Of a stretch of DNA of 64,000 nt, positions 52,219 through 60,480 are shown piece by piece. Source of the stretch: Polycyclovorans sp964425915 (lineage in GTDB: Bacteria; Pseudomonadota; Gammaproteobacteria; Nevskiales; Nevskiaceae); contig CAYROO010000005.1 of the NCBI GenBank assembly GCA_964425915.1, forward strand, positions 89,597 through 153,596. Reading direction: 5' to 3'. The notes beneath the pieces were generated by a model, which ran no database searches, was not told the DNA's origin, and worked only from the letters and a program-made list of their open reading frames with translations. Made by a program: the position numbers and the translations under genes. How positions within the stretch are numbered: the stretch's first letter is position 1; each line of letters starts with the position of its first letter.

Positions 52219-52884
52219 TTAGGGCTGCCGGATCTGCAGGGTGGCGCCGCCGTACTGGATGACCTCGGGGAGTTGCCGCCCCTGGCCGCGCTGCTCGAGG
52301 TGAAGGCGGTTGCCTTCGCCCCATTGGGTGATGTGGGCCAGGTGGCCCTCGCCGTCCTGCAGGACGGAGATCTGGTTGTCCTGACCCTCCTGCTGCAGGG
52401 TGGCCTGGTGGGCGCTGCCGTCCTGCTGAAGGCGCAGCTGATTCTCGATGGCACCGGTTTGATGCTGGCGGAGGTCACCGGCGTGCTGGAGGCCGGTCTG
52501 TTCGACGTACAGGGCTTGCGCCGTGGCGCCGGACTGCTGCACCACAAGATGGTGGTATTCGCCGGACTGCTCGATCACGGCGGCCTGGGCGTTGCCGTTC
52601 TGCATCAGCGCAACATCGTGGCCTTGGCCGAGCAGGCTGAGTTCGGCGCGGTGTTGTGCGCCCAGTTGCTGCAGCCGAACTTCCAGCGGTGCCTCACCCT
52701 GTTGCTGGACCTGGAGCAGGGCGGTGTTGCTGGCGCCCTGGCGCTGGTCGACTGCGATGGTCGCGAGGCCCTGCAGCTGGACGCTGGCCTCAGCGGCCGG
52801 CGCGTCCACCTGGCGGATCTGAACGTTGGCCTGGGCCAGGGCCAGGGTCGGCAGGCACAGCGCCACGGCCAGTGTCGATCTCAT
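52219..52884 (-). CDS. Curlin-repeat protein, small (CsgA/CsgB-like)
   Basis: A 221-residue protein: signal peptide STLAVALCLPTLALA, then about 13 half-repeats of 11 residues ending in Gln-x-Gly, e.g. NAQAAVIEQSG, EYHHLVVQQSG, SAHQATLQQEG, QDNQISVLQDG and EGNRLHLEQRG. This is the strand register of curli subunits. Whether it is nucleator (CsgB) or major subunit (CsgA) cannot be told. The ATG at 52884 overlaps the csgG stop by 4 bp; an upstream extension would be antisense-like sequence without a signal peptide. Confidence 0.82.
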   Translation of the reverse strand: MRSTLAVALCLPTLALAQANVQIRQVDAPAAEASVQLQGLATIAVDQRQGASNTALLQVQQQGEAPLEVRLQQLGAQHRAELSLLGQGHDVALMQNGNAQAAVIEQSGEYHHLVVQQSGATAQALYVEQTGLQHAGDLRQHQTGAIENQLRLQQDGSAHQATLQQEGQDNQISVLQDGEGHLAHITQWGEGNRLHLEQRGQGRQLPEVIQYGGATLQIRQP

Positions 52885-53750
52885 CCGTCGACCCCCATGA
52901 TGGCGACGCGCGATTCGAACTGCTCGCGGGCGAAGGTGCCGCTGACCGTGTCGGCGAATCCCCAAAGGCCCTTGTCGGCACCCTCGATGATCAGCTGGTA
53001 GACGGCCATTTCGATCGCCTGACGCAAGGCCAGGAGGCCCGGCTCATTGGTGGCGATGCCGGCCTCCAGTTCCAGCAGGGTGCGGTCATCGAGGAAGCGA
53101 AATGCGCCGGCTTCGTTGAGGACGGCGTAGACGCCCTTCTGCACCATGACCGAATGCAGCACCTCGCCGCTGATCGATGACACCGCCGACAGGCTCACGG
53201 TGATGAGGTCGTGTCGAATCTGCGTGCTGCCGCCGACGCCCCAGATGCGCAGGCCAGCGCCCGCGCTCCGCACATTGCTGTCGTAGGCGACGACGCCACC
53301 GCTGAACAGGACACCGGCATAGCGAATGGGCCCCGGCGGTGCCAGCGGTTCGCCATCGGGGCCGGTATAGCTAGCGCGGACCTCGCGAATGACGCTGCGC
53401 TCCCGCAACACATCGTCGAGCTGACTGCGGTCCATGACCCGGAACCACGAACCGTTGCCGGTTTCCAGCAGGGTTCTCAGCAGCACATTGAGGCCGCCCT
53501 GTGACACCGCGCGGGAATAGGTGGTCAGGCTGTCGGAGGGTTTGAACTGTCCGGTCAGATCGGGGTAACGGAACACCGCGACATCGACCGGCTGCGACGG
53601 TGGTGGCAGGGTCCGCAGCCAATCGGTCACCGGGGTGGCGACGGCGGGTTGGGCCGTGCGCGCCAGGGTGTGGGGGGTCGCGCCCCCGACGGCGCAGCCC
53701 GCGAGCCCCAGGCAGAAGAGGGCGGCGGCAAATGGGAGTCTGCGTTTCAA
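52881..53750 (-). CDS. csgG: Curli secretion channel CsgG
   Basis: A 289-residue lipoprotein, lipobox LGLAGCAVG at about residue 19. Conserved CsgG features are VDVAVFRYPDLTGQFKPSDSLTTYSRAVSQGGLNVLLRTLLETGNGSWFRVMDRSQLDDVLRERS (split by family variation), SGGVVAYDSNVRSAGAGLRIWGVGGSTQIRHD, and QKGVYAVLNEAGAFRFLD. CsgG forms the nonameric outer-membrane pore for curli subunits. It overlaps csgF upstream and the curlin gene downstream by 4 bp each. No csgE was found. Confidence 0.93.
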   Translation of the reverse strand: MKRRLPFAAALFCLGLAGCAVGGATPHTLARTAQPAVATPVTDWLRTLPPPSQPVDVAVFRYPDLTGQFKPSDSLTTYSRAVSQGGLNVLLRTLLETGNGSWFRVMDRSQLDDVLRERSVIREVRASYTGPDGEPLAPPGPIRYAGVLFSGGVVAYDSNVRSAGAGLRIWGVGGSTQIRHDLITVSLSAVSSISGEVLHSVMVQKGVYAVLNEAGAFRFLDDRTLLELEAGIATNEPGLLALRQAIEMAVYQLIIEGADKGLWGFADTVSGTFAREQFESRVAIMGVDG

Positions 53751-54196
53751 GGCGCGCCCTCCACTTGTAGCAGCGGCACCTGAATCTCGGTGCGCTCGCC
53801 GGTGGCATTGTTGGCGATCACCAGGGAGACAAACTCCAGCCCACGATTGAACTCGATCACCTGGTCACCGAACACGATGGTGCCCGACTCGGCGGCGTCA
53901 TCGCCAAAGATTGCGTTGTTGACCTCAGTGGCCAGCGAGGACAGCAGCCGGCTCTGCAGTTGACGGACGAATTGGTCGGCGGGCGAACTGCCGCTGAACC
54001 CGAGGCCGCTGCTGCGATTGCTTCTCGGGCGCTGGGCCTCGGCGGTGGCCCGCAAATGATCACTGTTGAAGGGATTGCCGCCAAAGCTGGGATTGGTCGG
54101 GCGATACACCAGGTCACTGGCCTGGGCGGCTGAGCCGAGCGCCGCCGCCAGAATCAGCAGCGCCCATGCGGGTCGCGGGGACGTTCGGGGTTTCAT
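53747..54196 (-). CDS. csgF: Curli assembly factor CsgF
   Basis: A 149-residue protein with a signal peptide (ALLILAAALGSAAQA). The mature N-terminus reads SDLVYRPTNPSFGGNPFNSD, the CsgF signature that plugs into the CsgG pore. The C-terminal half (GTIVFGDQVIEFNRGLEFVSLVIANNATGERTEIQVPLL) matches the family. CsgF couples secretion to nucleation at the cell surface. It is the first gene of the locus and diverges from the LuxR-hydrolase gene across 104 bp. Confidence 0.92.
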   Translation of the reverse strand: MKPRTSPRPAWALLILAAALGSAAQASDLVYRPTNPSFGGNPFNSDHLRATAEAQRPRSNRSSGLGFSGSSPADQFVRQLQSRLLSSLATEVNNAIFGDDAAESGTIVFGDQVIEFNRGLEFVSLVIANNATGERTEIQVPLLQVEGAP

Positions 54197-54300
54197 AAAT
54201 TGCGCGGGCCGGTTAGGGTTCAGGGCATCGGTAAGTGGCGGCACTGTGCGTGCGTCGGCCCTGACCGGGCATGCACCACCTGGGGTAAGGGCAGTCTCAA

Positions 54301-55950
54301 ATGAGCACTGGTTCGCACTTGGTGTCGCCGTTGGGTGACGCCGACGCGCTGATCTCCGCGATCTATGGCGCTCTGGATGCCCAGGATCGCTATCAGCGCC
54401 TGCTCGACCTGCTGGATCGTGTGACGGCTGAGCAGTGGCGTGGTTTGGGCGACTTGCTGGCCGGCCATCTGGAGCGCGCGTCGGCGTTGGCCGTTCGTCT
54501 GGGCCAGGCGCAGCCCGGGGCGGACCCGGAAACCGATCTGCTGAACCGTCAACCCTGTGCGGCCCTGCTGCTGAACGCGCGCGGACATGTGGTGGCGATG
54601 AATACAGCGGCCGCAACGCTGTTGCCGCCGGGCATCGACGGACTGGAAGCCCTGGTGTCGCCGGGGCCCGCCGCAACCCGCGCGCGTGACTGGTTGCGGG
54701 AGGAGGCGCCGGGGCTGCCGATGTGCGTCCTCGGTCCGTTGGCGCGCGTGGCTGCCGCGCCTGTCGGTGTCCTCCAGCGGTTGCCCGATACCCCGCAACG
54801 CATCCTGCTGCGCCTGGTGGATCTGCACTGGGGCGCCGGGCTGCGCGCCGGGATCGCCGCCGCCTTCCAGCTCACGCCTGCCGAGGTCGCGCTGGTCGAG
54901 GGCCTGGTACAGGGGCTGACGACGTCGGAATATGCGGAACAACGTCAGCGCTCGGTCCATACCGTGCGCACCCAGTTGAAGAGCATCCTCGCCAAGACCG
55001 GCGCGGGATCGCAGAACACGCTGATCAAGCTGGTGGTGAGTCTCGCCCTGCTGGGCGATGTGATGCCCTTGCCATCCGCGCCGAGCGTCGCGTCCTCGCC
55101 GTCGGACGATGCCTGGCTGGAGGGTGTGGCTGCTGATCTGCACTACAGGGCGATCGGGCCGCCGCAGGGGCCGGCGGTGCTGTTCCTCCATACGGCCTTG
55201 CTGGGGCCGGTGGTGCCAACCGCGCTGGTGGACCGTGCGCGCGCCGAGGGCTGGCGGCTGATCGTGCCGTCGCGCCCCGGGTACGGCGGCAGTCCGCTGG
55301 CGCGAACGACGCCACTGATGGACACCGTACAGCGACTGGATGCGCTGTTGGATCTGCTGGCGGTGCCTTCGGTACGGGTGATCGGCAATGTGGTGGGCGC
55401 GCTGTACGCCCATGCGCTGGCGCGGGCGTACCCGCAGCGCGTGCGGGAGGTGGTGGTGCTGGCCGGCTGCGTGCCGCTGATGTCGCCCGAACTGCAGGCG
55501 CAACTGCCCCCGATGCGCCGGCTTTGGGCCCGCCTGGCGGCCCAGTCACCGCAACTGCTCAAGCCGCTGGCCCGCCTCGGCGCAGCTGTGGCCCTGCGCG
55601 ACGGCCCGATCGCCGCGCTGGCGACAGCATACCGGCAGCCGGGTGCGGATCGTGCGGCGCTGTCCGATCCGCGCCTGGCGCCGGTGTTGGCGGAGGGGGT
55701 GGGCCTGGCGGCCGAGGCGGGTCCTGACCAGTTCGTGCGCGAGGTGATCCTGCAGTGCAGTGACTGGTCCGCCGAGCTGGACCATGCAGCGCCACTGCAT
55801 GTCATGCATGGCAGCGCAGACCCCATCATCCATCCATCATGGGTCGAGGCCTGCTACCGCGGGCGTGCGAACACCCGCGTCACCTGGATCGATGGCGCGC
55901 AGCAGCTGCTGGCCTACACCCACGCCGATGACTGGGTGCGCGCCCTGTAG
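54301..55950 (+). CDS. LuxR-type regulator fused to a pseudo-alpha/beta-hydrolase domain
   Basis: A 549-residue fusion. Residues ~1-185 form a PAS-like sensor region (LLLNARGHVVAMNTAAATLL). Residues ~190-260 are a LuxR/GerE helix-turn-helix (FQLTPAEVALVEGLVQGLTTSEYAEQRQRSVHTVRTQLKSILAKTG). Residues ~285-549 are an alpha/beta-hydrolase fold (VLFLHTALLGPVV, VPSRPGYGGSPLA). The nucleophile elbow reads VIGNVVGALYA, so Ser is replaced by Val. The usual Gly-His near the C-terminus is DGAQQLLAY; only the acid region GSADPIIHP is kept. The domain is probably a ligand sensor. It diverges from csgF, so control of the curli locus is the best guess, replacing CsgD. Confidence 0.85.
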   Translation: MSTGSHLVSPLGDADALISAIYGALDAQDRYQRLLDLLDRVTAEQWRGLGDLLAGHLERASALAVRLGQAQPGADPETDLLNRQPCAALLLNARGHVVAMNTAAATLLPPGIDGLEALVSPGPAATRARDWLREEAPGLPMCVLGPLARVAAAPVGVLQRLPDTPQRILLRLVDLHWGAGLRAGIAAAFQLTPAEVALVEGLVQGLTTSEYAEQRQRSVHTVRTQLKSILAKTGAGSQNTLIKLVVSLALLGDVMPLPSAPSVASSPSDDAWLEGVAADLHYRAIGPPQGPAVLFLHTALLGPVVPTALVDRARAEGWRLIVPSRPGYGGSPLARTTPLMDTVQRLDALLDLLAVPSVRVIGNVVGALYAHALARAYPQRVREVVVLAGCVPLMSPELQAQLPPMRRLWARLAAQSPQLLKPLARLGAAVALRDGPIAALATAYRQPGADRAALSDPRLAPVLAEGVGLAAEAGPDQFVREVILQCSDWSAELDHAAPLHVMHGSADPIIHPSWVEACYRGRANTRVTWIDGAQQLLAYTHADDWVRAL

Positions 55951-55954
55951 CGAC

Positions 55955-56893
55955 TCAGCGCCCCAGGCTGTCGCGCCAGGCGAGGTAATCCTCCGCGACC
56001 TGCGCCGGGGCCTCCAGCATGGGCAGGTGGCCGATGCCGGGCAGGATGCGGACCTCCCCATTGGGCAGCAGGCGGTCGTAGACGGCGGCACCGGAAACAT
56101 CCAGCACGCGGTCGGCATCGCCCCAGACGATCAGGGCGGGTACCGGGTTGCCGTCCAGTTGCGGTTCCATCCAGAACGCTTCGGTATTGAGCCCTTCGAA
56201 GATGCGCTTGTGCAGGGCGTGATTGGCAGCAGCGCGCTCGCCCAGGACGGCCTTGATTGGGCCGGGAATGAAGGGCGGCTGGGCGAACACCATGTCCATG
56301 ATGGTGGCGAAGTCGTCGGGCGTTTCTGCCACCAGTTTCAGTTCGCCGGTTTCGCGGTAGATCCGTCGCAGCTCGCTTTCCTCGGCGGTGGCGGTGCCGG
56401 CGGCGGCCAGCAGCCACAGACTGTCGGCGCGCTGCGGATAGAGCACGGAGAAGGCGGCGATGATCCAGCCGCCCATGCTGGAGCCACCGAGGTGGGCCGA
56501 GCGCAGGTCGAGCGCGTCGAGGATCTGCCCCAAACGCTCGGTCTGCTCGCGGATGCCGTAGCGGGCGTCGGTGGGCTTGCTGGACTCGCCAAAGCCGGGC
56601 AGGTCGATGGCATACACCCGGTAGTGCGGCGTGAGATAGCGGGCGACGCGGGTGAAGTTGTCCTTGTCAGCGCCGAAGCCGTGCACCAGCACCAGCGGCG
56701 CGCCTTCGCCACCGACCAGATACGCCACCTCGAAACCGGGGATGTCGAGCGTGCGGGCTTCCAGGCCGGCGCGGCCGCGTTCCAGCGCGCCCAGTCGTTG
56801 ATAGGCATCACCCGGCGCCAGTTGCATCCAGGCAATGAGGCCGATCACGCCGGCCACCAGCAGGCCGACCAGACCCAGCAGTACACGCTTCAT
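55955..56893 (-). CDS. Membrane-anchored alpha/beta hydrolase (lipase-like)
   Basis: A 312-residue hydrolase with an N-terminal membrane anchor (VLLGLVGLLVAGVIGLIAWMQLAPG). The domain has PLVLVHGFGADKDNFTRVARYL, the nucleophile motif LGGSSMGGWIIAAF, the acid in IVWGDADRVLD and the His in LPGIGHLPMLEAP. It resembles LipH-type monoacylglycerol lipases and esterases of Moraxella and Psychrobacter. The active site should face the periplasm. The ATG at 56893 overlaps the thioesterase stop by 4 bp, so the two are co-translated, which points to acyl-lipid turnover. Confidence 0.87.
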   Translation of the reverse strand: MKRVLLGLVGLLVAGVIGLIAWMQLAPGDAYQRLGALERGRAGLEARTLDIPGFEVAYLVGGEGAPLVLVHGFGADKDNFTRVARYLTPHYRVYAIDLPGFGESSKPTDARYGIREQTERLGQILDALDLRSAHLGGSSMGGWIIAAFSVLYPQRADSLWLLAAAGTATAEESELRRIYRETGELKLVAETPDDFATIMDMVFAQPPFIPGPIKAVLGERAAANHALHKRIFEGLNTEAFWMEPQLDGNPVPALIVWGDADRVLDVSGAAVYDRLLPNGEVRILPGIGHLPMLEAPAQVAEDYLAWRDSLGR

Positions 56894-57771
56894 CGTTTCT
56901 TTTCCTCCGGCAGTTTGCGGATCATGCCTTCTTGCGCGACGCTGGCCAGCAGCTGGCCGTCCCGCGCGAAGATCTGGCCGCGGGTCATGCCGCGATTGCC
57001 CTGGCTTGAAGGCGAGTCCATCACATAGAGCAGCCAGTCGTCGACGCGGCCGTCGCGATGGAACCAGACAGCATGGTCGAGGCTGGCGGCGACGATGTCC
57101 GGCGAGTACCAACTGCGGCCATGCGGGCGCAGCGCAGTCCCGACCAGGTTGAAGTCGCTGGCGTAGGCGAGCAGACAGCGATGCAGGTTGGCGTCGTCGG
57201 GAACCGGATCGGTGACCCGGAACCAGATCGCCTGCCGCGGGGCCTGCGCATCGGGCCTCAGCGGGTTCCAGGCGTACACCGGCTTAAAGTCCACCGCGAT
57301 GGGGCGGCTCAGGGCCTGCACCACCTGGGGATGCACCTCGGGGACGCTGGCAAACCACTCGTCGCGCAGCTCGGTGACCGAACGCAGTTGCTCCGGGGGC
57401 GGCACCTCCGGCATCGGCGTGGTGTGTTCGAGACCCTCCTCCGGCACCTGGAAGGAGGCGATCATCGACAGGATGGGGCGGCCGTGTTGGATCGCCTGGA
57501 TGCGCCGGGCCGAGAAGCTGCGGCCGTCGCGGATACGTTCGACCTCGTAGACGATCGGCGCTTCCATGTCGCCCGGCAGCAGGAAGTAGGCATGCAGGGA
57601 GTGCGGGACGCGGTCCTCGACGGTGCGGGTGGCAGCGACCAGCGCCTGGCCCACCACCTGTCCGCCAAACACGCTGCGGCCGCCGAGGTCGCGTGACACG
57701 CCCCGGAACAGGTTCACCTCCAGCGTTTCCAGATCCAGTTGTTCCAGCAGGTCTTTGAGACAGGGGTTCAT
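56890..57771 (-). CDS. tesB: Acyl-CoA thioesterase II
   Basis: A 293-residue double-hotdog thioesterase. It begins LLEQLDLETLEVNLFRGVSRDLGGRSVFGGQVVGQALVAA and contains HSLHAYFLLPGD and the second-domain active site LLAYASDFNLVGTAL. SLDHAVWFHRDGRVDDWLLYVMDSPSSQGNRGMTRGQIFARDGQLLASVAQEG closes the protein; Asp, Thr/Ser and Gln of the TesB active site are present. It cleaves medium- and long-chain acyl-CoA. It is the first of a two-gene unit with the lipase, and diverges from the cysteine-cluster protein across an inverted repeat. Confidence 0.93.
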   Translation of the reverse strand: MNPCLKDLLEQLDLETLEVNLFRGVSRDLGGRSVFGGQVVGQALVAATRTVEDRVPHSLHAYFLLPGDMEAPIVYEVERIRDGRSFSARRIQAIQHGRPILSMIASFQVPEEGLEHTTPMPEVPPPEQLRSVTELRDEWFASVPEVHPQVVQALSRPIAVDFKPVYAWNPLRPDAQAPRQAIWFRVTDPVPDDANLHRCLLAYASDFNLVGTALRPHGRSWYSPDIVAASLDHAVWFHRDGRVDDWLLYVMDSPSSQGNRGMTRGQIFARDGQLLASVAQEGMIRKLPEEKKR

Positions 57772-57791
57772 CGCGGCGGCCCGTGCGGGAG

Positions 57792-57811
57792 GCGCATTTG
57801 CTCTAATGCGC
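57792..57811. promoter_or_regulatory. Inverted repeat between tesB and cysteine-cluster gene
   Basis: GCGCATT-TGCTCT-AATGCGC, a perfect 7-bp inverted repeat with a 6-base spacer in the 55-bp divergent region. It could be an operator shared by both units or a small hairpin. It overlaps one of the possible ATG codons of the downstream gene, which supports the start at 57827. Confidence 0.4.
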
Positions 57812-57826
57812 GCTATGGAAGGTTCA

Positions 57827-58147
57827 ATGCGGGTGCCGATTATCAACGCCGACGATAGACAGAGCCAGCCTGTTGTCGCCGGGCTGGCCTGTCGGCGCGG
57901 CTGTGGCGCCTGCTGTATCGCGCCCTCGATTTCCTCGCCGATGCCGGGTCTGCCGGCGGGCAAACCCGCCGGCATGCCCTGTCCCCATCTGACGGCGGCC
58001 TTGGACTGTGCCCTGTTCGATGATCCCCGGCGGCCGGAGGTTTGCCGTCGTCTGATGCCGGAGCCCGCCATGTGCGGCACCGATCGGGACGCCGCGCTGG
58101 GCTACCTCACCACCCTGGAACAGCTGACTGCGGGAGTTGCACCATGA
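57827..58147 (+). CDS. YkgJ-family cysteine-cluster protein
   Basis: A 106-residue protein. RRGCGACCIAPSISSPMPGLPAGKPAGMPCPHL and LDCALFDDPRRPEVCRRLMPEPAMCG hold the CxxCC-type cysteines of the YkgJ family, presumed to bind zinc or an Fe-S cluster. The function is unknown; homologues are scattered through proteobacteria as small stand-alone proteins. The ATG at 57827 has GGAAGG just upstream, while ATGs at 57806 and 57815 are in frame but less well placed. The stop overlaps the aldehyde dehydrogenase ATG. Confidence 0.85.
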   Translation: MRVPIINADDRQSQPVVAGLACRRGCGACCIAPSISSPMPGLPAGKPAGMPCPHLTAALDCALFDDPRRPEVCRRLMPEPAMCGTDRDAALGYLTTLEQLTAGVAP

Positions 58148-59505
58148 TCACCACCGTCAATCCCACCACCGGTGAACGCATCGAACACTACCCGCCGCTG
58201 ACGGCGGAGGCCCTGGATCAGCGCCTGGCGGCCGCGGTTGCGGCGCAACGGCGGTGGGCGCAGCAGCCGATGGCGACCCGCGCGACCGCCTTGTTGGCGC
58301 TGGCGGCACAGCTGGAGGCGGCGGCGCCAGCGCTGGCGCGGCAGATGGCGCTGGAGATGGGCAAACCCCTGGCACAGGGTGAAGCCGAGGCCCGCAAGTC
58401 GGCCTGGGTGTGTCGCTTCTACGCCGAGCAGGCGCCGGGCTGGCTGACGGATACCTCGGTGGCGGTGGATGCCGGCAGCGCCGATGTGGTGTATGCCCCG
58501 TTGGGGGTGATCCTCGGGATCATGCCGTGGAACTACCCGCTCTGGCAGGTGCTGCGGTTTGCCGCGCCGACCCTGATGGCCGGCAATACGGTGGTGCTCA
58601 AGCATGCGCCCAACGTGACCGGTACCGCGCTGATGCTGGCCGGGCTGTTCGACGCCGCGGGGCTCGGCGATGGCGTCTACACCCCGCTGGTGGTGGACCT
58701 CGATGCCACGGCCGAGGTGATCGCCGATACCCGGGTTCAGGCGGTGTCGCTTACCGGCAGTGTTCGTGCCGGTCGGTCGGTGGCCGCCGCCGCGGGGCAG
58801 GCGCTGAAGAAGTGTGTGCTGGAGTTGGGCGGCAGCGACGCCTACGTGGTGCTCGACGATGCCGACGTCGCGGCTGCCGCCAAGGCCTGTGTCACCGCCC
58901 GGATGGTCAATGCCGGTCAGAGCTGCATTGCCGCCAAGCGCTGGATCGTGACCGCTGGCATACGTCCGGCCTTTGAAGCCGAAGTCACCGCGCTGCTGGC
59001 GAAAGAAGTGGTCGGCGATCCGTTGGATGCGGGCACCACACAAGGCCCGATGGCCCGTCGCGATCTACGTGATGAGCTGCATCGGCAGGTGCTGGCCTGT
59101 CGCGACGCCGGGGCGCGGATCGTCATGGGTGGCGACTGCCCGGAAGGCCCCGGCAGTTTCTACCCGATCACCCTGTTGACCGACGTCGCCCCGGGCATGC
59201 CGGCCTGGGACCAGGAGCTGTTCGGACCGGTGGCGGCGCTGATCGAGGTGGCGGATGCCGAGGCGGCGCTGCAGGTGGCCAACGGCACCGCCTTTGGCCT
59301 CGGGGGCGCCGTGTTCACCGCCGATCTCGATCGCGGCGAGGCCTTTGCTCGCGCCATGCGCAGTGGGGCCGTCGGGATCAACCGCGCGGTGGTGTCGGAT
59401 CCCCGCTTGCCCTTTGGCGGCATCGGCCTGAGCGGTTACGGGCGGGAGCTGGCCCGCGACGGTCTGATGGAGTTCGTCAACGTGCGCGCGGTGATGCGCG
59501 CCTGA
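58144..59505 (+). CDS. NAD(P)-dependent aldehyde dehydrogenase, succinate-semialdehyde type
   Basis: A 453-residue aldehyde dehydrogenase. The motifs are IMPWNYPLWQVLRFAAPTLMAGNTVVLKHA, SLTGSVRAGRSVA (cofactor), ELGGSDAYVVLDDADV (general-base Glu), the catalytic Cys in NAGQSCIAAKRWIV, and PFGGIGLSGYGRELARDGLMEFVNVRAV. ELGGSD and the overall length match YneI/Sad-type succinate-semialdehyde dehydrogenases. Related substrates are possible. It is co-translated with the small cysteine-cluster protein. It converges with the methyltransferase gene 9 bp away. Confidence 0.9.
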   Translation: MITTVNPTTGERIEHYPPLTAEALDQRLAAAVAAQRRWAQQPMATRATALLALAAQLEAAAPALARQMALEMGKPLAQGEAEARKSAWVCRFYAEQAPGWLTDTSVAVDAGSADVVYAPLGVILGIMPWNYPLWQVLRFAAPTLMAGNTVVLKHAPNVTGTALMLAGLFDAAGLGDGVYTPLVVDLDATAEVIADTRVQAVSLTGSVRAGRSVAAAAGQALKKCVLELGGSDAYVVLDDADVAAAAKACVTARMVNAGQSCIAAKRWIVTAGIRPAFEAEVTALLAKEVVGDPLDAGTTQGPMARRDLRDELHRQVLACRDAGARIVMGGDCPEGPGSFYPITLLTDVAPGMPAWDQELFGPVAALIEVADAEAALQVANGTAFGLGGAVFTADLDRGEAFARAMRSGAVGINRAVVSDPRLPFGGIGLSGYGRELARDGLMEFVNVRAVMRA

Positions 59506-59514
59506 AGCGCGTCG

Positions 59515-60444
59515 CTACAGGCGTCCCTTGAAGCTGTCCAGTTGCTGTGCGGCGATGCGCTGGTCTCCCCGCCAATGCCGTACCTGCCACTGCACCCGCA
59601 GGCCGACATCGGGACGGGTGTCGCTGGTGAGGGTGACCTCCAGCGCGTCGCCAGCGGCCAGGGTCAGGGGTTGCAGCAACGGCAGGTAGATCTGCTGCCA
59701 GTGTGTGGGCGGGGCATCCGGCGCGGTGCTGATCGCGATACCCGGCCACAGCTCGCACACCCACCACAACGCCAGACCATGCACCGTGCTGGAGAGCTCG
59801 GTGAAGCGCGCCGCGCCGCTACGGCGGCTGGCGGGCGCCGGGGCGGTGGGGCGGAAGTCCAGCGTCTCCCAGCATTGTCCAGCAGCGCCCAACTGCGCGG
59901 TATCAATGCTGCGGACATACAGGTTGTTGAGGCAGACCTCGCGCGCCCGCGCCAGGTCAAGGTCAAAGCCGACGTCGGACCAGATATCGATTTCCGCCTG
60001 CAGCGCCGGGTCTGACACCGGCGCGACGTACTGGCGCAGCCCCTGCGGCAGCACCTGGCCGCCCGGCTTGAGATACCGCCGTGCATCCACCAGCGTTTCC
60101 AGCAGACCCTCTTCCAGGGCGTAATTGCCCAGGGTTTCCGACACCACCAGATCGACCGCAGGCGGGTTGTCCACCTCGCCGGAATGGCCCTCCACGAAGT
60201 GCAGGCCGTCAATGCCATTGGCGCGTGCCAGTTGGCGCGCCAGGCCCAGGGCATCGCTGTACTCATAGAGCCAGCAGGCCCGGGCCCCGAGGCGCCGCGC
60301 CAGAAACGACAGGAACCCGGTGCCGGCACCGAGGTCGGCCACGGTGGTCTGTCCGGGCGTGATCGCCGCCCGCAGGGCCTGGTAGAAAGCCTGGTTGCGA
60401 CCATGGTCGCCCAGCAGCTTCCGGTGCAGTTCGATTTCGCTCAT
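59515..60444 (-). CDS. PRMT-like SAM-dependent methyltransferase
   Basis: A 309-residue protein. The class I SAM site is TVADLGAGTGFLSFLARRLGA (about residues 34-54), with WLYEYSD as the second acidic strand. The motif VSETLGNYALEEGLLETLVDARRYLKPGG resembles the double-E loop of protein arginine methyltransferases (SExMGxxLxxExM). The C-terminal half is a beta-barrel-like domain (THWQQIYLPLLQPLTLAAGDALEVTL), with the HWxQ...P pattern seen in PRMTs. The second Glu of the loop is present, though spaced slightly differently. The ATG at 60444 fits. It is divergent from the MOSC gene 36 bp away. The methyl acceptor is unknown. Confidence 0.8.
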   Translation of the reverse strand: MSEIELHRKLLGDHGRNQAFYQALRAAITPGQTTVADLGAGTGFLSFLARRLGARACWLYEYSDALGLARQLARANGIDGLHFVEGHSGEVDNPPAVDLVVSETLGNYALEEGLLETLVDARRYLKPGGQVLPQGLRQYVAPVSDPALQAEIDIWSDVGFDLDLARAREVCLNNLYVRSIDTAQLGAAGQCWETLDFRPTAPAPASRRSGAARFTELSSTVHGLALWWVCELWPGIAISTAPDAPPTHWQQIYLPLLQPLTLAAGDALEVTLTSDTRPDVGLRVQWQVRHWRGDQRIAAQQLDSFKGRL

Positions 60445-60480
60445 GCGGCGATTGTCCGCGATTCGCGGGACAATGGCGCG

